Positions 45,505 to 54,411 of a stretch of DNA of 64,000 nucleotides are shown piece by piece. Where the stretch lies: contig CAWGCA010000037.1 in NCBI GenBank assembly GCA_963820955.1, positions 62,001 to 126,000 of the forward strand, read 5' to 3'. A program made the translations under genes and the position numbers. The DNA comes from CAWGCA01 sp963820955 (GTDB taxonomy: Bacteria; Pseudomonadota; Gammaproteobacteria; Chromatiales; Chromatiaceae). The stretch's first letter is position 1, and every line of letters starts with the position of its first letter. Under the pieces are notes generated by a model. It was not told the DNA's origin and ran no database searches. It was given only the letters and a program-made list of their open reading frames with translations.

Positions 45505-48300
45505 ATGAAAACAAGAAATAGAGAAAACACACTCGACTATGAAATCGAACTCTTCCGCAACCTTTTGGGCAATGTATTACGTGAACATAGCCGGAAACGG
45601 GTTTTGGTCATGGTCGAAAGGCTACTGTCTGGATTTGCCAGTCTTCATGAGCAGGATGATGAAGAACAGCGACAACAATTGATCACCCTGATCAATGGTC
45701 TTGAGCCCTCGACTCTTAACGATGTGGTCAGGGCCTTTACCCTCTATTTCGGCTTGGTCAATATTGCAGAAGAAGCCTATGAGTATCGTCGCCGCCAGGC
45801 GCAGGTTCAGGAGGGCGGGCCTCTCTGGACTGGTTCATTCGATCATACGGTGCGCGGGTTTTACGAAAGCGGGGTGGGGGAAGAGCAATTTCAGAGTCTG
45901 CTCGAGCATATTGTCTACACTCCCGTATTCACTGCCCATCCTACCGAGGCCAAACGGCGGACGATTCTTGAAACTTTACGCCGGATCTTTCTCCTCTCTC
46001 AGGAGCTGCATTTTGGCCACCTCAATCCGGAGTCACAGGAGGCCATCCAGGGCAGGATACAGGCTCAAATCCAGATCCTATGGAAAACCGATGAGGTCAG
46101 AGAACAAAAACCTCAGGTACTGGATGAGGTAGGTCAAGGGCTCTACTTTTTCCGTGAATCGCTGTTTGAGACAGTGCCCAGGGTTTATCGGAAGCTTGAG
46201 GATGCGGTACACCGCATTTATGGTCCTGACTCACGCATCCAGTTGCCCAGCCTGATCCGTTTCGGATCCTGGATTGGTGGCGACCGGGATGGCAATCCCT
46301 ATGTCAAACCGGAGACGACGGAACTGGCGATTCGCATGCATCATGAACTGATCCTGGAGGAATACATCCAACGCGTCACGGACCTCTCCAGAGAACTCAG
46401 TTTTTCCTCCTCCATGGTCCAACCCTCGGTGGAGTTTCTTGACAGTCTTTCTGCAGACGATGAGTTCTGCCGGGAGATTTTTGGGACCTCTTCCGATCCG
46501 GGCCGACTGGAACCCTATCGGCGCAAAATGCAGATCATCAAACAACGGTTGCGCTCGAATCGGAAACGATTGAATCTGCGCATGAGCCATCAATCGATCC
46601 AACATATTCCGGAAGGCTATGCGACTGAGAAGGATTTTCTTAACGACCTCTATCAAGTCAGGGATTCCCTGATCAGCCATGGTGACGGCAACATCGCTCG
46701 AGAGCGGTTGCAAGACCTGATCCGGCTAGTGGAGAGCTTTGGCTTTTTTCTGGTGCATCTCGATGTACGCCAGGAATCCTCGCGTCACACAGAAGCCGTT
46801 GCTGAACTCTTTGCCCGCCAGCCAGGCGCGCCCTACTACAAGGCATTCACTGAAGAAGAACGGATCCGCCTGTTGGAAGAGACTATCTCCCACCCTCGTC
46901 CCTTTGTTGTCGACAAAGACAATCTGACCCCCGAAACCCGTGAGACTCTTGAAGTATTTGAAGTCATGGCGGCCATGCGCGCGGAGATCAGTCCGGAGGT
47001 GTTCGGTAGCTATGTCATCTCCATGACCCATGAAGCCACCCATGTCATGGAGGTGATGTTGCTTGCGCGACTAGCGGGCCTCGCCGGCAAGGAGGCGGAC
47101 GGCTGGTTCTGCAACATCCATATATCCCCTCTGTTCGAAACCATCGATGATCTTGGTCGGGTCGACACAGTGATGCAGACACTGTTCGACAATTCAACTT
47201 ATGCGGACCTGCTGAAGGCTTCGGGCAACACTCAGGAAGTAATGCTGGGTTACTCGGACTCCTGCAAGGACGGCGGCATCCTTGCCTCCTCCTGGAATCT
47301 TTATGACGCCCAGAAACGGATCATTGCTCTGGCGGATGATCGCGGCGTCTCCTGCCGGTTGTTTCATGGCCGCGGCGGCACGGTAGGCCGTGGCGGCGGC
47401 CCCACCCACGAATCAATTCTCGCCCAGCCAGTGGATACGGTACACGGCCAGATCAAGTTCACTGAACAGGGTGAGGTGCTAGCCTACCGTTACGCCAACC
47501 CGGAAACGGCGCTGTTTGAACTCACAATGGGTATCAGTGGGCTGATCAAGGCTAGCCGTTGTCTGATCGAACCTCCAGAGCTCGACCGAAAGGATTACCT
47601 TGGCATCATGGACGAGTTGGCGAAATTGGGTGAGTTGGAATACCGGAACCTGGTGCAGAAATCACCCGGCCTGCTCCACTTCTTCTACGAGGCCACGCCT
47701 GTTGAGGCTATTGCGCTTTTGAACATCGGCTCCCGACCCTCCCACCGCAAGAAAGCCGATCGTTCCATCACCTCGATCCGCGCTATTCCCTGGGTGTTTG
47801 GCTGGGCCCAGTCCCGCTTCACCTTACCTGCTTGGTACGGTATTGGCAGTGCCCTGGAAAAGTGGCGCAATAATGACCCGGAACGCACCGCCAAACTCCA
47901 GAAAATGTATCAAGAATGGCCTTTTTTCCGTTCGCTCCTGAGCAACACCCAGATGGCGCTCTTCAAGGCTGACATACCCATCGCCAAACAGTATGCCGGC
48001 CTATCGCAGAACAGTGAGCTCGGCATGAGCATCTATGAACGTATCGCGGAGGAGCACCAACGGACACTGACCCAGGTGCTGAATGTCAGCGGTCTGCACA
48101 GATTGATGGAAGAGACGCCGGACCTGCAGAAATCCCTGGCGCGGCGCAATGCCTATCTGGATCCTCTGAATCACGTTCAGGTAGCCCTATTGAATCGCTA
48201 CCGGAGCATTCCCAGCGATGATGAGGAACGCATGGCTTGGCTCAATCCCCTGCTAAGAACCATCAATGCTATTGCCGCCGGAATGCGCAATACCGGCTGA
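45505..48300 (+). CDS. ppc: Phosphoenolpyruvate carboxylase
   Basis: A 931-residue cytosolic enzyme making oxaloacetate from PEP and bicarbonate, replenishing the TCA cycle. All key motifs are present: FTAHPTEAKRRT with the catalytic His at about residue 145; GSWIGGDRDGNPYV for PEP/Mg binding; YSDSCKDGG; the glycine-rich loop FHGRGGTVGRGGGP at about 619-632; FTLPAWYGIGSAL; and the C-terminal MRNTG that closes all PEPC proteins. The frame is intact and of normal length. The start MKTRNRENTLDYEIELFRNL has no strong ribosome site. The surrounding DNA is IS debris, so it is transcribed alone. Confidence 0.97.
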   Translation: MKTRNRENTLDYEIELFRNLLGNVLREHSRKRVLVMVERLLSGFASLHEQDDEEQRQQLITLINGLEPSTLNDVVRAFTLYFGLVNIAEEAYEYRRRQAQVQEGGPLWTGSFDHTVRGFYESGVGEEQFQSLLEHIVYTPVFTAHPTEAKRRTILETLRRIFLLSQELHFGHLNPESQEAIQGRIQAQIQILWKTDEVREQKPQVLDEVGQGLYFFRESLFETVPRVYRKLEDAVHRIYGPDSRIQLPSLIRFGSWIGGDRDGNPYVKPETTELAIRMHHELILEEYIQRVTDLSRELSFSSSMVQPSVEFLDSLSADDEFCREIFGTSSDPGRLEPYRRKMQIIKQRLRSNRKRLNLRMSHQSIQHIPEGYATEKDFLNDLYQVRDSLISHGDGNIARERLQDLIRLVESFGFFLVHLDVRQESSRHTEAVAELFARQPGAPYYKAFTEEERIRLLEETISHPRPFVVDKDNLTPETRETLEVFEVMAAMRAEISPEVFGSYVISMTHEATHVMEVMLLARLAGLAGKEADGWFCNIHISPLFETIDDLGRVDTVMQTLFDNSTYADLLKASGNTQEVMLGYSDSCKDGGILASSWNLYDAQKRIIALADDRGVSCRLFHGRGGTVGRGGGPTHESILAQPVDTVHGQIKFTEQGEVLAYRYANPETALFELTMGISGLIKASRCLIEPPELDRKDYLGIMDELAKLGELEYRNLVQKSPGLLHFFYEATPVEAIALLNIGSRPSHRKKADRSITSIRAIPWVFGWAQSRFTLPAWYGIGSALEKWRNNDPERTAKLQKMYQEWPFFRSLLSNTQMALFKADIPIAKQYAGLSQNSELGMSIYERIAEEHQRTLTQVLNVSGLHRLMEETPDLQKSLARRNAYLDPLNHVQVALLNRYRSIPSDDEERMAWLNPLLRTINAIAAGMRNTG

Positions 48301-48409
48301 CTTCCTGAAAACGTGGGTGGCTGATTCGGTTTTTTGCTTAGCTCCATCGACGTTGTTGCAAAATTCGGAAACGAAGCGAGGAATGCCCATGTCTTATACG
48401 CGATGCATC

Positions 48410-48950
48410 TTAAACCACGGAGATACGTTCCAACTTGGGCATTCCTAGCGTCGCCATCCGATTCAGAACTCGGCATTTGACTACGGCCTCGACCTGCTGC
48501 GCATCGATCCTTCGTGACGTCAGCTGTATACCGACCAATGCCTTGAAACGGGAAACTACGTTCTCGGCCAGGCTCTGACGAGTAGCCCCGCTCGAAGTCC
48601 GCCGCGGGTAGCGCCCCTCGCCCTTGATGCAACGCAGCACCGCGTCTCGAACGGCCTTAAACGGCATTGGATCTTTGACTGCGCTCAGCCTCGCATTGCG
48701 CCGCGGTGGAATCCTTGGGTCACACGCAGACTCAGATGGAATACGGCCTTGACGATCAGTGCACATTCGATGGCGCTGTTTCGGTATTAATCCGAGATCG
48801 ACGGCGCCCCTCGGGTTCACCCTGATTACACCAAGTTGACACCGCATCCTCGTCGACCCACAAGGTGATACTGCCACGGCGTACCAATGCCCGGTCGTAG
48901 GTGGACCAATTTCGGATATGGTACTTAAAGATGAAATCTGATCTCCGCAT
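48410..48950 (-). pseudogene. IS5-family transposase, internally deleted
   Basis: The minus strand opens FKYHIRNWSTYDRALVRRGS-ITLWVDEDAV, the standard IS5-group start. It continues in shifted frames with RSRINTETA and IVKAVFHLSLRVTQGF, then jumps to the C-terminal block RRTSSGATRQSLAENVVSRF KAL and VLNRMATLGMP. The central DDE part is deleted and frames are broken. Confidence 0.75.
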
Positions 48951-49311
48951 CAGCTCAGTATAGTGAAGGGCAATGAGCTCAGGCTGCTTGATTTATGCAA
49001 CAACGCCTCTGCTGACCGCTTTCCCATGTGATCGGCTCTCCCGACCTCGGAGTACGATCAGCCAGTCTGACTTCCGCCAAGTCATCAGGTCTTCCTCGTC
49101 TTGTTTGCTTGTCAGACCCTACAAGCTCCCCTTGAACCTGACGGATCTCCCTTGTTCACATGAAATCCTTCGACGGCATGCCGACGGTACGGACCCTGGA
49201 AGCACTCCAGAACACTCGGCAATACGTATCCTGAATTCCCTGTGGCTCTCAAAATCGATCTGCCTGAAAGTTCATGAGCACGACTAGCGAGATAGGTCAA
49301 AGAAAACTTGT
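48951..49311. other. Unassigned non-coding stretch between IS relics
   Basis: About 360 bases between the IS5 relic and the integrase-core relic. No gene is supported. Short open frames here have no recognisable content. It shares a short CCTACAAGCTCCC motif with the unassigned stretch near 10520, perhaps from a related mobile element. Confidence 0.35.
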
Positions 49312-50030
49312 TCACGCAGCATCTCGCCAAGCGTAACGGTGATGTAGACCGCCGACTCGCGGCAACGCAACGATTTTCGCATTGCTTGAAGCTCGCATGG
49401 TGACAACCCTGCCACTCGGCGCGTCTTTGCCGATCCCCAAATGGCAGCGATCTTCGTGGTGGTAGTCAATGTAAGAGCGCATAAACCGGATAAAATGATG
49501 CCGGTCAAAGACGATCACATGATCGAGCAGCTCCTGTCGACCCATCGCTCCGCGACGCCATTCTGCCATGGACTTCGGTAAGCGGTGCGGCAGGGTTTGA
49601 TACCCATGGCCTTGATGAATCTGACCACCTCGGTGCTGAAGATCGCATCACGGTCGAATATCAGGTAGTTCGGCGCCGTGTCAAAGGGGAATGCCTCACG
49701 CAACTGCTGGATCACCCATGCCGCCGCCGGGTTAAAGGTCGCGTTGAAATGTAGAATGCGCCGTCGGCTGTGATCAATGGCGAAAAATCCATACAGGACC
49801 CTGAGCGAAGCGGTGGGAACAGTGAATAAGTCCATCGCTGCAATCACATCTTTGTGATTTCGCAAGAAAACCATCCAGCGTTTGAGCTGATCAGGATCAG
49901 AAGGCAGCCACGGCATGTACCGCGGCACCGTGGCCTCGGAGACCTCCAATCCGAGTTTCATCAATTCACTATGGATGCGTGGCGCGCCCCAACCATTGAT
50001 TGCCATCTCGCGAATGAGGTCACGGCTTGA
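49312..50030 (-). pseudogene. Integrase-core (DDE) transposase, truncated and frameshifted
   Basis: The minus strand reads WGAPRIHSELMKLGLEVSEA, first Asp in VIAAMDLFTVPTASLRVLYG, second Asp in YLIFDRDAIFS and Glu in SPWQNGVAERW, then shifts frame near 49545 to RQELLDHVIVFDRHHFIRFM, SYIDYHHEDRCHLGIGKDAP and the end at 49312. The N-terminal DNA-binding region is missing upstream of 50030. A different subgroup from the copies at 11170 and 42509. Confidence 0.8.
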
Positions 50031-50076
50031 GGAAGACCGCGAGACGTGCCGTGGTGTGGGAGTGTGCCGTGCTGTC

Positions 50077-50170
50077 CTAAGAATTTCAAGCGTGAGCTGG
50101 CACCGATACCAGAAATCCGCAAATGAAGCCTAAATGATTGTTTTTTAGGAGCGGATGAGTTTTGTGGAGC
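50077..50170. repeat. Dispersed repeat R1, copy a
   Basis: Begins CTAAGAATTTCAAG and continues with CTGGCACCGATACCAGAAAT and AATGAAGCC. A similar sequence occurs at 56718-56812. It has no coding content and contains the short palindrome CTGGCACCGATACCAG. Confidence 0.6.
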
Positions 50171-50307
50171 GACAGGCGACTCAGCGTAAGCTCGTGTCCC
50201 GCAAAACTCCCGCAGGCATCTTTTACCGAAACTACCCGACGAATCCGTTGTTCTGCCAGCAGATTAGCCTAGATTTTAGCTGCTTCTTGGCCTCTATCAG
50301 CTGTGTA

Positions 50308-50417
50308 CTAGTGTAGGTCGCTAAACAGTTTGTAACTTATAAACGCAGTGTTTTCGGCTATCAAATCGCTGAAACCCAGTAAAACACTGTTACGCTATTT
50401 GTGACGACCTACACTAG
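50308..50417. repeat. 110-bp inverted-repeat element upstream of parDE
   Basis: CTAGTGTAGGTCG (50308-50320) and its exact complement CGACCTACACTAG (50405-50417) enclose a further inverted pair, CAGTGTTTT and AAAACACTG. The whole could fold as one long imperfect hairpin. It lies 89 bases before parD. It may be a very small MITE or a structured intergenic repeat; a target duplication is not obvious. Confidence 0.65.
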
Positions 50418-50506
50418 GCCAATCGTTACTTGTTGTCAGAACAGCAATTCGCCATCCATCAATTTATGTATTAATATTTAATACTCTAATTGCGGAGAAG
50501 AGTATT

Positions 50507-50752
50507 ATGCCCAGAAATACATCAGTTACCCTTGGTGAACACTTCGACAAATTCATTGCCGAAAAAATACAGCAAGGCAGGTTCCAGTCTATCAGCGAAG
50601 CAGTTCGAGCAGGCCTGCGAAAACTCGAAGAGGATGAGATAAAACTTCAAGCATTGAGATCAAAATTACAAGCTGGAGAGGATAGTGCCTTGGTCAGTGA
50701 TTTTGATGGCGAAAACTTTATTGCGGCAATGCACAAAAAATACGTTAAATGA
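50507..50752 (+). CDS. parD: ParD-type antitoxin
   Basis: An 81-residue ribbon-helix-helix antitoxin. It opens MPRNTSVTLGEHFDKFIAEK and continues QQGRFQSISEAVRAGLRKLE, the standard ParD DNA-binding fold (beta strand SVTLGEHF, then the two helices). The C-terminal half is the disordered, toxin-neutralising part ending in NFIAAMHKKYVK. It overlaps the toxin gene by four bases (ATGA). ParD normally represses its own promoter; the DNA between the 110-bp repeat and the start is AT-rich and could hold that operator. Confidence 0.9.
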   Translation: MPRNTSVTLGEHFDKFIAEKIQQGRFQSISEAVRAGLRKLEEDEIKLQALRSKLQAGEDSALVSDFDGENFIAAMHKKYVK

Positions 50753-51054
50753 CAGCGATCTACTCAATCCGCAAGCTCGCGATAGATGACTTGGAAAGAA
50801 TGTGGTCATACACAAATGAAGAATGGGGTGTAGAGCAGGCGGACAAATACATTCGCTTGCTGCTATGTCGCTTTACATGGATCGCAGAAAATCCATTACT
50901 TGGTAAAAAACGTGATGATGTGAAACCCGGCTATTATTGTTTTCCGGAAGGGATGCATCTGGTTTTTTATATGGCCACAAAAACTGGCATCGATATTATC
51001 GGTATTCCTCATCAAAGTATGGATATTGTCAGCCATTTGAAAAATATAGACTGA
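50749..51054 (+). CDS. parE: ParE-type toxin
   Basis: A 101-residue RelE/ParE-fold toxin (MTAIYSIRKLAIDDLERMWS). Typical ParE landmarks are LAIDDLERMWSYTNEEWG, NPLLGKKRDDVKPGYYCFPE, and the closing HLVFYMATKTGIDIIGIPHQ. ParE toxins poison DNA gyrase, stalling replication, and are held in check by ParD. The gene overlaps parD by four bases and is intact, so the pair is probably functional. It stands amid IS relics, as addiction modules often do. Confidence 0.9.
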   Translation: MTAIYSIRKLAIDDLERMWSYTNEEWGVEQADKYIRLLLCRFTWIAENPLLGKKRDDVKPGYYCFPEGMHLVFYMATKTGIDIIGIPHQSMDIVSHLKNID

Positions 51055-51187
51055 GGTTTTACGTAATCCCAACGGACTTTATCGCTTCCGGTGTATTATC
51101 TCCTCCAATCTTAATCCCTCAACCTATTGATATCTCAATGCGGATGAGTTTTTTGACCACACGGGCAGTTTTCTCTATAGCGTCAGC

Positions 51188-51389
51188 GAGAAAACATAAA
51201 TCGCTGCCGACTTCACGCACCCCCGCCAGCCCTTGGGAAGAGGAATTCGTGGCGGTTGAGATTTGGTAAACATCTTGAATGCCTGAAAATGAATTCTGGA
51301 GAATTCTCTATCCAAGAATACAATAAAGACAATAAATTCAGAAGGCTATGATCAGATAGGCAGACATAATGATTCGGTGGACTAGGACA
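51188..51389. mobile_element. Solo right-end fragment of the 15828-type IS
   Basis: About 200 bases align with 16376-16584, including CCAAGAATACAATAAAGACA and the terminal GATTCGGTGGACTAGGACA. The left part of the element is gone. Confidence 0.7.
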
Positions 51390-51395
51390 CCAGGG

Positions 51396-51455
51396 GTGCT
51401 CTGTTCGATGCGAAAGAAATCCGCCGCATCACGGGTGAGTGGTACGGCGCGGGCG
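51396..51455 (-). pseudogene. Fragment of a tyrosine integrase gene
   Basis: About 50-60 bases match the integrase gene around 54720-54775. On the minus strand they would read RAVPLTRDAADFFRI, compared with RTVPLTRDAADIFRI there. The fragment lies between the IS end and the GGDEF-EAL gene, whose stop codon falls inside it. Confidence 0.6.
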
Positions 51456-54263
51456 GAACCGATCCGCGTCATCCTTCGGCTGATTCTGTCCGTCAAACAT
51501 CTTTAGTATCTCCTCGGCAGATAGCGGCTTGCTGAAAAGGAAACCTTGCGCCAAATCACAGCTCTGTTCAGCCAGAAGTGCCAACTGCTCTTTTGTCTCC
51601 ACCCCTTCAGCCACCACCTTCAAACCGAGACCATGCGCCATGGCAATGATCGCAGCGACCAGTTCCCGGTCAGCGATGTCCACTGTGATATCGTTAATAA
51701 AACTACGGTCGATCTTGAGTGCATCAAAAGGGTAACTTCGCAGATAGCTCAGCGATGAGTAGCCGGTACCAAAATCGTCCATGGATATACCCACGCCCAA
51801 GTCGCTCAAGGCTGCCAGGGCATCATCAATATAGGAGTGACCGTCCAGCAGAACGCCTTCAGTGATCTCCAACTCCAGGGATTCGCCTGTGCCCCCGGAT
51901 TGACTTATAGCGTCCGCTATAAATGTTACCAGGTTGGGATCACGGAACTGACGTGGAGATATATTAACCGCCACTGTAAATTTCTGATCGAATTTTTGCT
52001 TCCACTCAGCGGCAAAACCAAGTGCTTCACGCAACACGAACTGCCCGATAGAAACGATCAGACCAGTTTGCTCGGCGATGGGAATAAACTCCACGGGAGG
52101 AATTTCACCCAGAGTCGGATTACGCCATCGCAGCAAGGCCTCGACACCGACTAGTTGGTTGCTACCTATAGCCAACTGGGGTTGGTAGCAGAGCCGAAAC
52201 TCGCTGCGATCCAGTGCACCGTGAATCTGCTCTTCCAGGGCAAGCCGACGGGAAACCCCATGGTTCATGGTATCGGTAAAGTATGAATAGGTATTGCGCC
52301 CCTGATCCTTCGAGTGATACATGGCGGAGTCGGCGTTACGCAATAGCACCGACGAACTATCTCCATCATCTGGATAGATCGTGATGCCGATGCTAGCGGT
52401 TAACAACAGATCCCGTTCATCGATTCTAAACGCGTCCCTGAAGCCGTTAAGCAGATTTTCCGCCACTAAGCGGGCATCAGTGGTATCCCTGAGCTCACCC
52501 AGCAGCACGATAAATTCATCACCGCCAAAACGCCCCACAGTATCACCACTGCGCACCAAATTGCACAGACGTGCCGCTGCTTCGATGAGAAGCCTGTCAC
52601 CGGTCTCATGACCCAGCGTGTCATTGATCTTCTTGAAATCATCCAGATCCAGGAACAAAACCCCGACCTTTTCTTCGTTACGACCTGCCTCGATTATCAG
52701 TTGAGATAGCCGGTCAAGCGCGAGGAAACGATTTGGCAGATCGGTCAACCCATCAAAATGGGCCTGATATAGGATACGCTCCTCAGCTAGTTTGCGATCA
52801 TGAATGTCAATGACAATGCCCTGATAGTGGGTGATGTTTCCATCGACGTCCCGCTCAACCTTGGTTCGATCGTCGATCCAGCGAACCGCTCCATCTGAGG
52901 TGAGAATGCGATACTCCTGTTGAAAGTGGACTGCGCCACTAGTGGAGTATTCCCGTACCTCGCGTGCGACTCGTTCCTGGTCATCAGGATGCACTATTGA
53001 GGCAAAGGGGATCTTGCCAGAGTAAAAATCTTCGGGCACATAACCAAACTGAGTTACATTGTCGGAGACCATTTCCACGGGCCAGCCGTCGACTGCGATC
53101 CACCGAAAGAGAACCACCGGACTGTTTTCGACAACCAGCTTGGCTTCTTTTAACGCCTTCTCCGCACTCCTACGCTCGGTGATATCCGTGAGTAACTGCA
53201 CCATTCCTGCACTATTATCACCCACTTTTACCGGGGCCAACGAAGCTAGAAACCACCGATTCTTTTCCGGAAACGAAACGATCTTTTCTTTCATCGGCTT
53301 GCACTGATTGATGGCTTGGCACAGTTCGCATTCTTGTGGACTCACATGGGTAGGATGAAAAAACTGATGGATTGATTTATGAACGAGTTGCTGAGTGGTT
53401 TTTCCGCTACTTTTCTCAGCAGCTCTATTGACCTGTGAAATCATACCTTGGCTGTCTACAACAACAGCCGAATGGGGTATCGCATCGTAACAGCTCGAAG
53501 CCTGGGTCAATATACTAAACGGCTCATTCAATGTTGTCTGTACGATTGCCTGGTAGATCATCCAGAATGACAGGAACTTAAACAGATGCCCGATCACAAA
53601 TGGAACACCCTCGAAACTGGTATAGAGGGTGAAGAAAAGCTCAGCGAAAATGGATAAGAAAATAGATGTGAGTAAAAAGTAAAGTACTTTAGGCGCCAGC
53701 CATTGTCTTTGCAGGGTATAAACAAAGATCGAGATACCGAGCAGGACCATGATCAAATACTCGGCATTCACCTTAAATGAGGTCAACCCCTCTGGGGACA
53801 ACATCACCGGTTCTTTCAGCGTAAAGGACACCCAGGTTAATAGCAAAGCAAGACCAGCACCGGCGGAAAACATCAGCTTGGCGTCCAGTCTTCGTCTTAA
53901 AAATAGCGGCGCGGACAACAGCAACAACGCCTCCATAAAACGGGTACTGATCCAGAAATGGAGCGTTATCTCTGCATCAGTAGTGCCAAAAAACGGCATT
54001 CCCTCTACAGTAAAGGTATGCCAAGTGTCCAACACCGCAATCCAGAAATAGCCGATACCAAGGTAGAGAAGAAAATTATTGCGGGTAAAATGACGGGTAT
54101 TCCAAACAATGACCAGCATGAGAATACCCACCATCACGGAAAAAAGTTCCGCTAGTGTGTGAAACAGTAGAACCCCGTACTTCCAGCGAATAAATGAGAG
54201 ACATAACACCAGTAATAGAGGTGTCATGAGAGCTGCAAATCTAATCGACTTCCTATCGCTCAT
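51429..54263 (-). CDS. Membrane diguanylate cyclase/phosphodiesterase (MASE3-PAS-PAS-GGDEF-EAL)
   Basis: A 944-residue c-di-GMP enzyme. Residues 1-235 are a seven- to eight-helix MASE3-type sensor (FHTLAELFSVMVGILMLVIV, LLYLGIGYFWIAVLDTWHTF). A PAS domain (255-375) holds an unusual Cys cluster (QECELCQAINQC). A second PAS ends VIDIHDRKLAEERI at about residue 500. GGDEF is intact (RFGGDEFIVLL with the upstream LDLDDFKKINDTLGHETGD). EAL is intact (GVEALLRWRNP, AVNISPRQF, ELEITEGVL, MDDFGTGYSSLSYLRSYPFD, AEGVETKEQL). Both enzyme halves look active. The last ten residues and the stop are encoded by an integrase relic, so the original 3' end was replaced. Confidence 0.93.
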   Translation of the reverse strand: MSDRKSIRFAALMTPLLLVLCLSFIRWKYGVLLFHTLAELFSVMVGILMLVIVWNTRHFTRNNFLLYLGIGYFWIAVLDTWHTFTVEGMPFFGTTDAEITLHFWISTRFMEALLLLSAPLFLRRRLDAKLMFSAGAGLALLLTWVSFTLKEPVMLSPEGLTSFKVNAEYLIMVLLGISIFVYTLQRQWLAPKVLYFLLTSIFLSIFAELFFTLYTSFEGVPFVIGHLFKFLSFWMIYQAIVQTTLNEPFSILTQASSCYDAIPHSAVVVDSQGMISQVNRAAEKSSGKTTQQLVHKSIHQFFHPTHVSPQECELCQAINQCKPMKEKIVSFPEKNRWFLASLAPVKVGDNSAGMVQLLTDITERRSAEKALKEAKLVVENSPVVLFRWIAVDGWPVEMVSDNVTQFGYVPEDFYSGKIPFASIVHPDDQERVAREVREYSTSGAVHFQQEYRILTSDGAVRWIDDRTKVERDVDGNITHYQGIVIDIHDRKLAEERILYQAHFDGLTDLPNRFLALDRLSQLIIEAGRNEEKVGVLFLDLDDFKKINDTLGHETGDRLLIEAAARLCNLVRSGDTVGRFGGDEFIVLLGELRDTTDARLVAENLLNGFRDAFRIDERDLLLTASIGITIYPDDGDSSSVLLRNADSAMYHSKDQGRNTYSYFTDTMNHGVSRRLALEEQIHGALDRSEFRLCYQPQLAIGSNQLVGVEALLRWRNPTLGEIPPVEFIPIAEQTGLIVSIGQFVLREALGFAAEWKQKFDQKFTVAVNISPRQFRDPNLVTFIADAISQSGGTGESLELEITEGVLLDGHSYIDDALAALSDLGVGISMDDFGTGYSSLSYLRSYPFDALKIDRSFINDITVDIADRELVAAIIAMAHGLGLKVVAEGVETKEQLALLAEQSCDLAQGFLFSKPLSAEEILKMFDGQNQPKDDADRFRPRRTTHP

Positions 54264-54411
54264 TATTTTTAGTCCATCCCATCATTCATTGTCGACTACT
54301 TTAATCTGGAGCACTTCTCATCAGCAATGCTGGTTTGAACCATCAAGTATCTCCTCCGTCACAGGATAATATATGCAAATCGATTTCGATGCGCAGAAGT
54401 GGAAGCACGCC

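Noticed and set aside
48301..48410. Considered as a terminator after ppc
   Set aside because: A T-run (GGTTTTTTGC) is present near 48330, but no stable stem precedes it.
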